64,000 nt of DNA from Micromonospora globbae. Lineage in GTDB: Bacteria; Actinomycetota; Actinomycetes; Mycobacteriales; Micromonosporaceae. Positions 7,904 through 15,403 of this stretch are shown in pieces. Numbering within the stretch: position 1 is the stretch's first letter; each line of letters begins with the position of its first letter. A program made the position numbers and the translations under genes. The stretch is from contig NZ_RAQQ01000014.1 in assembly GCF_003610785.1 (NCBI RefSeq), positions 124,001-188,000 on the forward strand, given 5' to 3'. The notes below the pieces were generated by a model, which was not told the DNA's origin, did no database searches, and saw nothing but the letters and a program-made list of their open reading frames with translations.

Positions 7904-9147
7904 GGCGCCTCCCGGAACGGCAGCCGCACGCCGATGCGCCAACGCCCGCCGGCGGGCCCGGCGGTGAGCTGGCCGCCGAGCAGCAGCACCCGCTCCCGCA
8001 TCCCGTCCAGGCCCCGGCCGCCTCCGACCTGGCCGGGGCGTCGCGGTGCGGGTGGCAGCCCGTTGACCAGCTCCAGTTCCAGGGCGTCCGGCCCGACGTC
8101 GAGCCGGAGTGTCACCGGCCCCCGGCCGTAGCGGGCGGCGTTGGTCAGCCCCTCCTGGATGATCCGGTAGCCCTCGCGGGAGACGGCGGCGGGCAGCGCG
8201 GCCGGGTCGCCGCGGCGGCGCGCGTCGACGGCCAGGCCCGCCGCGCGGGTGTCGGCCACCAGCCGGTCGAGGTCGGCGAGCGTACGCTGCGGCGCGGCCG
8301 GGGCCCGGCCCTGCTCGGGCTCCCGCAGCAGCCCGAGCACGTGGTCCAGTTCGTCCATGGCGGTCCGGCCGGCCTCCTCGATGGCGGCCAGCGCCCGACG
8401 GACGAACTCCGGGTCGGTGTCCAGCACGGCGCGGGCCGCCCCGGCCTGGAGGGTGGCCACGGTGAGCGCGTGCCCGACCGAGTCGTGCAGCTCCCGGGCC
8501 AGCCGGTTGCGCTCGGCCAGCCGGGTGGCCCGGGCCTCCAGCGCGGCGATCCGCTCGGACTGCGCGGGCCCGAGCAGCACCGGCGCCATCGACGCGGCCA
8601 GCGCGCCGAGCCCGGCCACCGCGTAGCCGATGCCCACCAGCATCACCACTCCGGTGACCGTGAGCCAGCCCGTGTCCCGCCCGTCGAAGGGGCCGAACCG
8701 TTCCTCCCGCAGCAGCTCGACGCCGACGCCGAACTGCTGGGCGATGAAGGCCAGCGCCATCGGCACCGCCATGAGCAGCCCGAGGACGACCAGCCCGCCG
8801 ACGGCCAGGTGCGTGGCGATCCAGAGCGCGGCCCGCAGCCGCGTCTCCCGGTCGGGGCGGTGCCCGGGAGCCGGGTCGGGCAGGTCGACGCCGAGCAGCG
8901 CCCGGGCCGCGGCGATCTCCAGCGCCCGGCTGCCGGCCAGCAGCAGCGGCACACCGGCGACCAGCACGGCGACGACGAGCAGGCCGAGCGCGAGCACCCA
9001 CGGCACGCCCGGGGCCGTGAAGACCTGCCGGAACGCCACCACGAGCAGCACGTACGGCAGGACGAGCACCCCGCCGAGCAGCAGGAACACGCCACGCCGC
9101 CAGGTGCTGGCGGCGTACAGCGGGGCGAGGACGGCTCGGGGGGTCAC
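7900..9147 (-). CDS. NarL-type sensor histidine kinase
   Basis: A 415-residue membrane histidine kinase. The N-terminal half has transmembrane pairs at about 18-40 and 50-72 and another hydrophobic pair at about 110-185. The HisKA_3 dimerisation helix carries the phospho-acceptor His at about 221 in RELHDSVGHALT. The C-terminal HATPase domain shows the N-box (EGLTNAARYG) and the GGGRGLDGMRERV glycine motif. No large extracytoplasmic domain is present, so it is likely an intramembrane-sensing kinase of the DesK/LiaS-like class. It is coupled to the response regulator through a GTGA overlap. The signal is unknown. Confidence 0.92.
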   Translation of the reverse strand: MTPRAVLAPLYAASTWRRGVFLLLGGVLVLPYVLLVVAFRQVFTAPGVPWVLALGLLVVAVLVAGVPLLLAGSRALEIAAARALLGVDLPDPAPGHRPDRETRLRAALWIATHLAVGGLVVLGLLMAVPMALAFIAQQFGVGVELLREERFGPFDGRDTGWLTVTGVVMLVGIGYAVAGLGALAASMAPVLLGPAQSERIAALEARATRLAERNRLARELHDSVGHALTVATLQAGAARAVLDTDPEFVRRALAAIEEAGRTAMDELDHVLGLLREPEQGRAPAAPQRTLADLDRLVADTRAAGLAVDARRRGDPAALPAAVSREGYRIIQEGLTNAARYGRGPVTLRLDVGPDALELELVNGLPPAPRRPGQVGGGRGLDGMRERVLLLGGQLTAGPAGGRWRIGVRLPFREAP

Positions 9148-9201
9148 GGGGCCATTCTCGCCTCGGCGCGGGGAGGGCGACTCCCCCGCGTCGGGGAGAT
9201 C

Positions 9202-9699
9202 TCAGCGGTGCTCGCGCACGTACGCCTGGGGGTCCTTGTCGTGGAACGTCAGGTTGCGGCCGTTCTTGTGCTCCCCGTAGAAGGTCAGCCAGCGGTGGCC
9301 CAGCTCGGCCCGCAGCTCGGCGCTGGCGTGGCGGCGGAAGTCGGGCAGCGCCTCGTCCTCCTCCTCGGCGAGGTGCTCGCTGTTCTCCCGGCGGGCCCGC
9401 CAGACCGCCGCCCACCACCGGTCCGTGCCGACCGGGTACAGCTTCGACTCCGCGATCGCGTCGCGGATCTTGTTGTGGTCGCCGACCGCGTCCACGGTCT
9501 CGGCCTCGCCGTCGTCGCCGTGCCGCACGAGGTGCGGGTAGAGGATGGTCTCCTCGGCCTCGGCGTGGATGTCCAGGTGCAGGGCGAGCGCCTCCCAGAT
9601 GGCGAGGAGTTCGTCCTCGTCCCGGGCGTCGTCCAGCCGGGCGAAGCCGCGCCGGAACGCGGCATGGTCGTCCATGATCATCGCCGTGATGTCGTCCAT
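9202..9699 (-). CDS. Hemerythrin HHE domain protein
   Basis: A 165-residue cytoplasmic four-helix-bundle protein of the hemerythrin HHE family. Visible candidate iron ligands are His12 in MDDHAAF, His41 and His45 with Glu49 in LALHLDIHAEAEE, His56, a His in GDHNKIRD, and His/Glu in ENSEHLAEEEDE. Homologues bind a diiron centre and handle oxygen, NO or iron. The ATG at 9697-9699 is chosen because a GGGGGACG ribosome site lies directly upstream; a longer open frame to 9795 lacks one and would overlap the divergent gene. The C-terminal residues after 130 are basic and aromatic. It is divergent from the aldo/keto reductase. Confidence 0.85.
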   Translation of the reverse strand: MDDITAMIMDDHAAFRRGFARLDDARDEDELLAIWEALALHLDIHAEAEETILYPHLVRHGDDGEAETVDAVGDHNKIRDAIAESKLYPVGTDRWWAAVWRARRENSEHLAEEEDEALPDFRRHASAELRAELGHRWLTFYGEHKNGRNLTFHDKDPQAYVREHR

Positions 9700-9799
9700 A
9701 CGTCCCCCGTCTCGGATGCCGGCGTGGTGGTCAACTCCCGGGCCCGCGGCCGGGTGACGGCGACCGGCACCGCCGACGGGCGCGCGTAGGCTCATGATC

Positions 9800-10789
9800 G
9801 TGACCTACCTCGCCGCGGAAGACCGCTACGACTCCATGACCTACCGGCGCAGCGGACGCAGTGGCCTGCGCCTACCCGCCATCTCCCTCGGCCTGTGGCA
9901 CAACTTCGGCCCGGACCGCCCGTACGAACGGCAGCGGGACATCGTCCGCCGCGCGTTCGACCTCGGGGTGACCCACTTCGACCTGGCCAACAACTACGGC
10001 CCCCCGCCCGGCGCGGCCGAGGAGAACTTCGGCCGGATGCTCGCCACCGACCTGAAGCCGTACCGGGACGAGCTGGTCATCTCCAGCAAGGCCGGCCATC
10101 TCATGTGGCCCGGCCCGTACGGGGAGTGGGGTTCACGCAAGTACCTCGTCGCCTCCCTCGACCAGTCGCTGCGGCGGATGGGCCTCGACTACGTCGACAT
10201 CTTCTACTCCCACCGGTTCGACCCGGACACCCCGCTGGAGGAGACGATGGGTGCCTTGGACGCCATCGTCCGCTCCGGCAAGGCGCTCTACGTCGGCATC
10301 TCGAACTACGATGCGGAGCAGACGGCCCGGGCGGCCGCGATCCTGCGGGACCTGGGCACGCCGCTGCTGATCAACCAGCCGTCGTACTCGATGCTGAACC
10401 GGTGGCTGGAGGCCGACGGCCTGCTGGACACCCTGGAGCAGGTCGGCGCGGGCTGCATCGCGTACAGCCCGCTGGCGCAGGGCCTGCTCACCGACCGCTA
10501 CCTGGGCGGCATCCCGGCCGACTCCCGGGTGCGGACCAGCGTGTTCCTCAACGAGAGCGACCTCGGCGAGGAGCGGATGGCGACCATCCGGGCCCTCGGC
10601 GCCATCGCCGAGCGGCGGGGTCAGTCGCTGGCCCAGCTCGCGCTCGCCTGGGCGCTGCGGGATCCGCGGATGACCAGCCTGATCATCGGGGCGAGCAGCG
10701 TTCCGCAGCTGGAGGCGAACATCGCGGCGCTGGACAACCTCGACTTCACGGCCGAGGAGCTCGCGGAGATCGACGGCCACCTGGGCTGA
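9800..10789 (+). CDS. Aldo/keto reductase, YghZ-like
   Basis: A 329-residue NADPH-dependent TIM-barrel oxidoreductase resembling E. coli YghZ (Gpr), which reduces L-glyceraldehyde 3-phosphate and methylglyoxal-like aldehydes. The catalytic tetrad is visible: Asp and Tyr in FDLANNYGPP, Lys in ISSKAGHL, His in FYSHRFDP. The cofactor-binding end reads IIGASSVPQLE. The GTG at 9800 matches the N-terminal length of YghZ (13 residues before the conserved YRRSGRSGLRLP); an ATG two codons earlier at 9794 is also possible. The stop codon is 5 bases before the sigma-R-type promoter of the L36 gene, so the two are probably separate transcription units or a partial read-through pair. Confidence 0.9.
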   Translation: MTYLAAEDRYDSMTYRRSGRSGLRLPAISLGLWHNFGPDRPYERQRDIVRRAFDLGVTHFDLANNYGPPPGAAEENFGRMLATDLKPYRDELVISSKAGHLMWPGPYGEWGSRKYLVASLDQSLRRMGLDYVDIFYSHRFDPDTPLEETMGALDAIVRSGKALYVGISNYDAEQTARAAAILRDLGTPLLINQPSYSMLNRWLEADGLLDTLEQVGAGCIAYSPLAQGLLTDRYLGGIPADSRVRTSVFLNESDLGEERMATIRALGAIAERRGQSLAQLALAWALRDPRMTSLIIGASSVPQLEANIAALDNLDFTAEELAEIDGHLG

Positions 10790-10794
10790 GCGCG

Positions 10795-10820
10795 GGAATC
10801 GTGGGGGCGGCCCCGGCGTT
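10795..10820 (+). promoter_or_regulatory. Sigma-R (SigH)-type promoter for L36 gene
   Basis: GGAAT at 10795-10799 and GTT at 10818-10820 are separated by exactly 18 bases, which is the established consensus of Streptomyces sigma-R and mycobacterial SigH promoters for disulfide stress. It sits 39 bases upstream of the L36 start codon, leaving a leader of about 30 nt. Two further copies of the pattern occur at 29311-29336 and 29407-29432. Confidence 0.7.
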
Positions 10821-10858
10821 GGACAGCCGGAACCCACGAGACCCAAGGAGGGTCCGAG

Positions 10859-10981
10859 ATGAAGGTACGTAGCTCCCTGCGGTCCCTGAAGGACAAGCCG
10901 GGTTCGGTGGTGGTCCGCCGCCACGGCCGGGTGGTCGTGGTGAACCGGACGAACCCGCGCTTCAAGGGTCGCCAGGGCTGA
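10859..10981 (+). CDS. rpmJ: 50S ribosomal protein L36, zinc-free form
   Basis: A 40-residue basic ribosomal protein of the large subunit, starting MKVRSSLRSLKDKPG and ending NPRFKGRQG. It lacks the four-ligand Cys/His zinc ribbon of standard L36, so it is the C-minus paralogue that can replace the zinc form when zinc or thiols are limiting. A strong AAGGAGGG site precedes the ATG. A sigma-R-type promoter lies upstream and a hairpin terminator at 10992-11021 follows, making a monocistronic stress-responsive unit. It is too short to be captured by most ORF callers. The identification is firm; regulation by thiol stress is inferred from the promoter only. Confidence 0.92.
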   Translation: MKVRSSLRSLKDKPGSVVVRRHGRVVVVNRTNPRFKGRQG

Positions 10982-10991
10982 ATCGTCGCGG

Positions 10992-11021
10992 ATGGCGCCG
11001 TCGCGGAAGCGGCGGCGCCAT
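10992..11021 (+). terminator. Rho-independent-like terminator after rpmJ
   Basis: ATGGCGCCG and CGGCGCCAT form the base of a stem (with inner CGC/GCG pairing) around a GGAA loop, followed by TTTCT. It starts 10 bases after the L36 stop codon. Confidence 0.75.
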
Positions 11022-11033
11022 TTCTCTGCCCCC

Positions 11034-11079
11034 GTACTTGACAGCAGATGTCAAGTACTTGACGATGACCGTCAAGTAC
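11034..11079 (+). promoter_or_regulatory. Two overlapping 25-bp palindromic operators
   Basis: GTACTTGACA-GCAGA-TGTCAAGTAC (11034-11058) and GTACTTGACG-ATGAC-CGTCAAGTAC (11055-11079) are perfect 10-5-10 palindromes that share one GTAC. They end directly at the GGGAGGAGG ribosome site of the HTH gene at 11093. TTGAC within the arms can also serve as a -35 element, so a repressor bound here would block its own promoter. The likely ligand is the HTH protein encoded at 11093 (autoregulation); this is an inference from position. Confidence 0.75.
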
Positions 11080-11092
11080 GGGAGGAGGCCGC

Positions 11093-11563
11093 ATGCCACC
11101 GCGCCACGACGAGCTGGTCGACCAGCTCATCAGGTTGATCGACATCCGCCTGCTCGACCCGCTCGAGATCCTGCTCGACGGCCACGACGGCGTCGACTCG
11201 CTCCGCGCCGTCGTCCACGACCGGGCCCGGTCGTGGGCCACCACGATGGTCGGCGGCGACGACCGGGCGGCCGTCGGAGCGATCATCCGGGTGATCTCCA
11301 CGCTCTATCCGGGCGACGGGCCCTTCGACCCGCCCCTGGACTGGTGGCGCACCCCGCTCGGTCAGGTGGTCGCGGCACGAGCCGGCCATCCCACGGCCGA
11401 GTCGGTGTCGTACGCCGTGGCCGGCGCCATGCTCGGCATCACCCGGCAGGGCGTCCACGACCTGGTCACCCGCGGAAAGCTCACCCGGCACCCCGAGGGC
11501 GGCGTGCTCTCCACCTCCGTACGCGACCGGCTTCGGCAACAGGAGGGGAACAGGCGTGCGTGA
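11093..11563 (+). CDS. HTH DNA-binding protein, likely autoregulator
   Basis: A 156-residue cytoplasmic protein. Residues 1-100 are a helical N-terminal region with no recognised domain (PPRHDELVDQLIRLIDIR). Residues about 105-145 look like a MerR/excisionase-type helix-turn-helix: SYAVAGAMLGITRQGVHDLV followed by TRGKLTRHPEGGVL. A strong GGAGGAGG site lies 4 bases before the ATG, right after two overlapping palindromic operators at 11034-11079. It overlaps the downstream hydrolase start by 8 bases, so the two are one operon. It most likely represses itself and the hydrolase gene; the inducer is unknown. Confidence 0.75.
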   Translation: MPPRHDELVDQLIRLIDIRLLDPLEILLDGHDGVDSLRAVVHDRARSWATTMVGGDDRAAVGAIIRVISTLYPGDGPFDPPLDWWRTPLGQVVAARAGHPTAESVSYAVAGAMLGITRQGVHDLVTRGKLTRHPEGGVLSTSVRDRLRQQEGNRRA

Positions 11564-12470
11564 GACGATCATCGACTCGGCAGCGGTACCGATCGCGGTC
11601 CGGGACCACGGCGGACCCGGACGGCCGCTGCTGCTCCTGCACGGCGCGGGCGGCAACCTCGCCCAGATGGCGACGCTGGCCGCGCGGCTCCGGCCGGCGT
11701 TCCGGGTCGTCGCCGTCGACCTGCGCGGGCACGGACGGTCCGGCGACGGCCCGTGGCGCTGGGATGACGTGCTGGACGACCTGGCCGGCGTCGTCGACGC
11801 CCTGCACCTGGCCCCGCCCGCGGTCGTCGGGGTCTCCCTCGGCGGGATGCTGGCGGCGCTCTGGGCGCAGCGGCACCCCGAGTGTCCCGGTGCGGTCAGC
11901 CTCGACGGGAACCCGACGCTCGGCCGCCCCGACCAGCTCACCGGGATGGACCCCGACCAGGCCGCGGCCGACCTCGCCGCGCTGCGGGCCGCCTTCGACG
12001 GCATGGCCGCCACGCTGGCCCAGCCGCTCGACGCGGACCAGGTCGCCGCGGCGCTGGCCGGCCAGCGGGCGATGGCGCAGCGGTACGGCGCCGACCCGCA
12101 GGAGTGGGTGGAGGGCTTCACCCGCAACCTGGTCCCCACCGACGACGGGCGCAAGCGGCTGCGCCCCGGGCCGGAACTGACCGCGCAGCTGCGGGACGCG
12201 ATGGAGTCGCTCGACCTGATGCCCGCCTACCGGGACACGCGCTGCCCCCTGCTGCTCGTCCTCGCCACCGAGGATCTGCCCGAACAACAGGGGTTCCACG
12301 CCCTGTACGCCGCCTACCGCCGGGCCACGACCGAACGGCTCGCCACCCTCGACAACCCGTCCGTACGGGTGCGGCACCTCGCCGGCGCCAGCCACGCGAT
12401 GATCGCCGAACGACCCGAGGAACTCGCCACCCTCGTCACCGAGTTCCTCGGCGCGGCGCCGTCCGCCTGA
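11556..12470 (+). CDS. Alpha/beta hydrolase
   Basis: A 304-residue cytoplasmic alpha/beta-hydrolase. The oxyanion-hole motif is LLHGAGGN (about 28-34), the nucleophile elbow is GVSLGG with Ser at about 94, and the catalytic His is in GASHAMIAE near residue 285. An acidic residue in LATEDLPEQ is the expected third triad member. The GTG start at 11556 has an AGGAGGGG site 8 bases upstream inside the HTH gene, which it overlaps, indicating coupling. No signal peptide is present. The substrate is unknown; epoxide hydrolases, esterases and lactonases share this fold. Confidence 0.88.
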   Translation: MRETIIDSAAVPIAVRDHGGPGRPLLLLHGAGGNLAQMATLAARLRPAFRVVAVDLRGHGRSGDGPWRWDDVLDDLAGVVDALHLAPPAVVGVSLGGMLAALWAQRHPECPGAVSLDGNPTLGRPDQLTGMDPDQAAADLAALRAAFDGMAATLAQPLDADQVAAALAGQRAMAQRYGADPQEWVEGFTRNLVPTDDGRKRLRPGPELTAQLRDAMESLDLMPAYRDTRCPLLLVLATEDLPEQQGFHALYAAYRRATTERLATLDNPSVRVRHLAGASHAMIAERPEELATLVTEFLGAAPSA

Positions 12471-12523
12471 TCCGGTCGGCGCCGTCCGCCTGATCCGGCC
12501 GACGCCGACCGCCCGCGCGGTCC

Positions 12524-12561
12524 GGCGCCCCGGCCCGAACCGATCAGGCCGGGGCGGCGCC
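12524..12561. terminator. Hairpin between convergent hydrolase and VOC genes
   Basis: GGCGCCCCGGCC pairs with GGCCGGGGC-GGC-GCC across a short loop. The right arm overlaps the last codons of the VOC gene. It probably acts for both convergent genes. Confidence 0.55.
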
Positions 12562-12885
12562 AAAGCCGATCTCGTTGCCGTCCGGGTCGCGGAAGATCGC
12601 CTTGCGGACGCCGTTGGAGTACGTCTCGCGCTCGGCCGGCTCCAGGCCACGCTCGGCGATCTCGGCGATGCGCGCGTCGAAGTCGCTCACGAAGACGGTG
12701 TGCATGGCGTACCCGGCGCGCTCGGGACGCACCTCGATGTAGACGTACCGGTGCTCGGCGAGTTCCCACACCGCCTCGACATCGTTCGGCCGGAACGCGG
12801 GCGGGGCGCCGAGGAGCCGCTCGTACCAGGCCGCCGCCGTGGCGTGGTCGCGGACGGGGATGCCGGCGAACAGATCTACGGTCAT
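12544..12885 (-). CDS. VOC-family (glyoxalase-like) protein
   Basis: A 113-residue cytoplasmic protein with one vicinal-oxygen-chelate module: FAGIPVRDHATAAAWYERLLG at the start and AIFRDPDGNEIGFG at the end, both hallmark strands of the glyoxalase/bleomycin-resistance fold. VOC proteins bind a metal and act as isomerases, dioxygenases or antibiotic-binding proteins. A single short module must dimerise to form two sites. A second, unrelated VOC gene is divergent from it at 12976. No substrate can be assigned. Confidence 0.85.
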   Translation of the reverse strand: MTVDLFAGIPVRDHATAAAWYERLLGAPPAFRPNDVEAVWELAEHRYVYIEVRPERAGYAMHTVFVSDFDARIAEIAERGLEPAERETYSNGVRKAIFRDPDGNEIGFGAAPA

Positions 12886-12975
12886 GAACCGATGCTAGGG
12901 GCCCGGGCTGACGAACCGCGCCGGCCCGGCCGCCCCCCGGCAGACGACGACAGACTCGGCCCCTATGGTGGCCCG

Positions 12976-13410
12976 ATGGCATCGGTCAGGCAGGTCCAGG
13001 TCACCTTCGACTGCGCGGAACCCGAGCGCGTCGCTCGCTTCTGGTGCGAGGTGCTGGGGTACGTCGTACCGCCCGCACCGGAAGGCTTCGCCACCTGGGA
13101 GGACTTCCATCGCTCACAGCCGCCGGAGCAGCGGGGCTCGTCGTTCGCCTGCCTCGATCCCACCGGGGTGGGTCCGCGGCTGTACTTCCAGAGCGTTCCC
13201 GAGGGCAAGGTCGTCAAGAACCGGGTGCACCTCGACGTACGGGTCGGCACCGGGCTCGTGGGCGAGGAGCGCGTGGCCGCACTCGAGGCCGAGTGCGCGC
13301 GACTGGTCGCGCTCGGGGCGACACGCGTACGGCTGCTGCGCGCCGACGGCGAGAACGAGTCGTGCCTCGTGATGCAGGACGTCGAGGGCAACGAGTTCTG
13401 CCTCGACTGA
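12976..13410 (+). CDS. VOC-family protein
   Basis: A 144-residue protein with a VOC fold (glyoxalase-like): an opening ASVRQVQVTFDCAEPERVAR strand/helix, FWCEVLGY, an SFACLDPTGVGPRLYFQSVPE core, HLDVRV metal-strand motif, and a closing MQDVEGNEFCLD. This is the glyoxalase_6-like type common in actinobacteria. The ATG at 12976 begins the conserved fold; the longer frame upstream is antisense to the neighbouring VOC gene. It is followed by a bidirectional hairpin and tRNA-Ala. The enzymatic role is unknown. Confidence 0.85.
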   Translation: MASVRQVQVTFDCAEPERVARFWCEVLGYVVPPAPEGFATWEDFHRSQPPEQRGSSFACLDPTGVGPRLYFQSVPEGKVVKNRVHLDVRVGTGLVGEERVAALEAECARLVALGATRVRLLRADGENESCLVMQDVEGNEFCLD

Positions 13411-13424
13411 GGCGAGGAACGACG

Positions 13425-13463
13425 AACGCCCTGGCGGGGGACTCGGTCCCTCACCAGGGCGTT
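13425..13463. terminator. Bidirectional terminator between VOC gene and tRNA-Ala
   Basis: AACGCCCTGG and CCAGGGCGTT are perfect 10-bp arms, and the interior GGGGGA/TCCCTC extends the stem. It lies between the plus-strand VOC stop and the 3' end of the minus-strand tRNA. Confidence 0.75.
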
Positions 13464-13473
13464 GTGCTCGGGG

Positions 13474-13546
13474 TGGAGCCGAGGGGACTCGAACCCCTGA
13501 CCCCCACACTGCCAGTGTGGTGCGCTACCAGCTGCGCCACGGCCCC
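13474..13546 (-). tRNA. tRNA-Ala (anticodon GGC)
   Basis: The minus strand folds into a 73-nt cloverleaf. The acceptor stem is GGGGCCG with CGGCTCC, the D arm contains GCGCAGCTGGTAGCGC, the anticodon stem CCACA/TGTGG carries loop CTGGCAG with anticodon GGC, and the T arm is AGGGGTTCGAGTCCCCT. It reads GCC alanine codons. CCA is not encoded. Confidence 0.95.
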
Positions 13547-13658
13547 TTGCGCGTGTCCCGGTCGCCCGGGCACTGGCGAAACTATACACATGCTGGCCGC
13601 CGAGGTCATCTCGCGGGGTCCCCGTACGCCGGCCTGCCGCGCCGGCCCGGTCCGGCGC

Positions 13659-14213
13659 TCAGTTCAGCGCCACGTCCGGCGGGAAGTGGGCCACGGCCGC
13701 CATCATCCCGCCCTGCCGGCGCAGCACCATCGGCCACAGGTCGTCGGGACGGTCGACGAAGGCGTCCCCGGGCAGCGCGTCGAGCACGAACCAGGAGCCC
13801 TCCTCGATCTCCTGCTCCAGCTGCCCGGCGCCCCAGCCCGAGTAGCCGGCGAACACCCTTATGCCGCCGATGCTCTCCCGCAGCCGCTCCGGGTCCACCG
13901 ACAGGTCGATCGTGCCGACCGCGCCGGAGACCTGGTGGAAGCCTTTGAGCCGCTTCACCGGGTGCCGCATCCGGGCCAGGCAGATCGCCGAGTCCGGCTG
14001 CACCGGGCCGCCCTCGAAGAGCACGGCGGGGTGACGCGCCAGGTCGCTCCAGTCGCCGAGGACGTCCGCCACCGGCACCTCGGTGGCCCGGTTCAGCACG
14101 ACGCCGAGCGCGCCGCCGGGCTCGTGCGCCACCAGCAGCACCACCGTACGGTCGAAGTTCGGGTCCTTCAGCGCAGGAGTCGCGACCAGCAGTCTCCCGG
14201 TCATCGACTCCAT
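13659..14213 (-). CDS. YqgE/AlgH family protein
   Basis: A 184-residue cytoplasmic protein of the UPF0301 (YqgE/AlgH) family. Signature segments are GRLLVATPALKDPNFDRTVV at the N-terminus, HEPGGALGVVLNR, FEGGPVQPDSAICLAR, and GYSGWGAGQLEQEI, all in the family order and at the expected length. The molecular function of the family is not established; AlgH was linked to alginate regulation in Pseudomonas. The start is uncertain: ATG 14213 is used, with ATG 14204 and a longer upstream start also possible. It is divergent from the MTA phosphorylase gene, with a GCACGATAACGTGC palindrome in between. Confidence 0.88.
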   Translation of the reverse strand: MESMTGRLLVATPALKDPNFDRTVVLLVAHEPGGALGVVLNRATEVPVADVLGDWSDLARHPAVLFEGGPVQPDSAICLARMRHPVKRLKGFHQVSGAVGTIDLSVDPERLRESIGGIRVFAGYSGWGAGQLEQEIEEGSWFVLDALPGDAFVDRPDDLWPMVLRRQGGMMAAVAHFPPDVALN

Positions 14214-14408
14214 CGCCCGCCCGCCGATCGCCTGGCCCTCTCCGTGCATCTCACACACCCGTCACCCGTGAGCCGCGACACAGAAGTCGCCGCTCCGTCG
14301 GCTGGCCGGCACCTGCGCTGTCACCGCCATGCCTGGCACGATAACGTGCGGCCGGTGCCGTGGCTAAGGTCTGACCGGCGGTGATCGTGCGCGGGAGAGG
14401 GAGCGGCG

Positions 14409-15212
14409 ATGGGCCCTACGGCCGAACTCGCGGTGATCGGCGGCTCCGGTCTCTACGCGCTCCTCGACGGGGCCACCGAGCACCGGGTGGAGACGCCGTA
14501 CGGGCCGCCGTCGGACGCGATCACGATCGCCGAGGTGGGCGGCCGGCGGGTGGCGTTCCTGCCCCGGCACGGCCGGGACCACCGGTACCCGCCACACCTG
14601 ATCCCCTACCGGGCGAACCTCTGGGCGCTGCGCTCGCTGGGCGTACGCCAGGTGCTCGCCCCGTGCGCGGTCGGCGGGCTGCGGCCCGACCTCGGGCCGG
14701 GCACCTTCGTCGTGCCCGACCAGCTCGTCGACAGGACGAGTGGACGGGTGCAGACCTACTACGACCGGGGCGCCGTGCACGTCCCGTTCGCCGACCCGTA
14801 CTGCCCCGACGGCCGCCGTACGCTGCTCGCGGCCGCAACCCGTGAAGGGGTCGCGCCGGTGGACGGCGGCACCGTGGTGGTGGTCGAGGGGCCACGTTTC
14901 TCCACCCGCGCCGAGTCCCGGTGGTACGCCTCGATCGGCGGCACCGTCGTCAACATGACCGGCCACCCGGAGGCCGTGCTCGCCCGTGAGCTGGCGCTCT
15001 GCTACTCGTCGATCGCGCTCGTCACGGACCTGGACGCCGGGCTGACCGAGGGCGAGTCGGTGACCCAGGCGGAGGTGTTCCGGGTCTTCGGCGAGAACAC
15101 CGACCGCCTGCGTGCGATCCTGCTGGGCGCGCTCGCGGCGCTCCCTCACGAGCGGACCTGCGCCTGCGGGCACGCGCTGGACGGCATCCGGCTGCCCTTC
15201 GAGCTGCCCTGA
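14409..15212 (+). CDS. mtnP: S-methyl-5'-thioadenosine phosphorylase-like
   Basis: A 267-residue purine nucleoside phosphorylase family enzyme. Visible elements are AVIGGSGLYALLDG (phosphate loop), FLPRHGRDHRYPPHLIPYRAN, GGTVVVVEGPRFSTRAES, and the base/ribose-site NMTGHPEA. MTA phosphorylases split methylthioadenosine with phosphate into adenine and methylthioribose 1-phosphate in the methionine salvage pathway. NMTGHPE agrees with MTA phosphorylase rather than a guanosine/inosine enzyme, but 6-oxopurine specificity cannot be excluded. The C-terminal tail CACGHALDGI has a short Cys pair. A GAGAGGGAG site precedes the ATG. sahH in the same window also acts on S-adenosylmethionine by-products. 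Confidence 0.85.
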   Translation: MGPTAELAVIGGSGLYALLDGATEHRVETPYGPPSDAITIAEVGGRRVAFLPRHGRDHRYPPHLIPYRANLWALRSLGVRQVLAPCAVGGLRPDLGPGTFVVPDQLVDRTSGRVQTYYDRGAVHVPFADPYCPDGRRTLLAAATREGVAPVDGGTVVVVEGPRFSTRAESRWYASIGGTVVNMTGHPEAVLARELALCYSSIALVTDLDAGLTEGESVTQAEVFRVFGENTDRLRAILLGALAALPHERTCACGHALDGIRLPFELP

Positions 15213-15403
15213 CGGCATCGCCGGTCGCCGGACGGGCGACCACCGCGGCGACCTTCGCCACCGGAACGGCGAGATCAATCCCACAGCGTCGGGAAACGCC
15301 CGAACTGCCTGGCTCATCCCGATAGATTCGGGTAGGTCGAGGGCGCGCCCGACCAACTCCGGCGAGCCGCAGCAACGCGCCGCGACACGGAGGCAGGTGG
15401 GCG

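Noticed and set aside
7253..9418. 721-codon frame ending in the response regulator
   Set aside because: Only the last 216 codons are the regulator; the rest is histidine kinase and hemerythrin gene read out of frame. The GTGA junction at 7900-7903 fixes the start.
11041..11079. Possible short CRISPR-like repeat
   Set aside because: Only two palindromes share four bases with no spacers or further copies; an operator explains it better.
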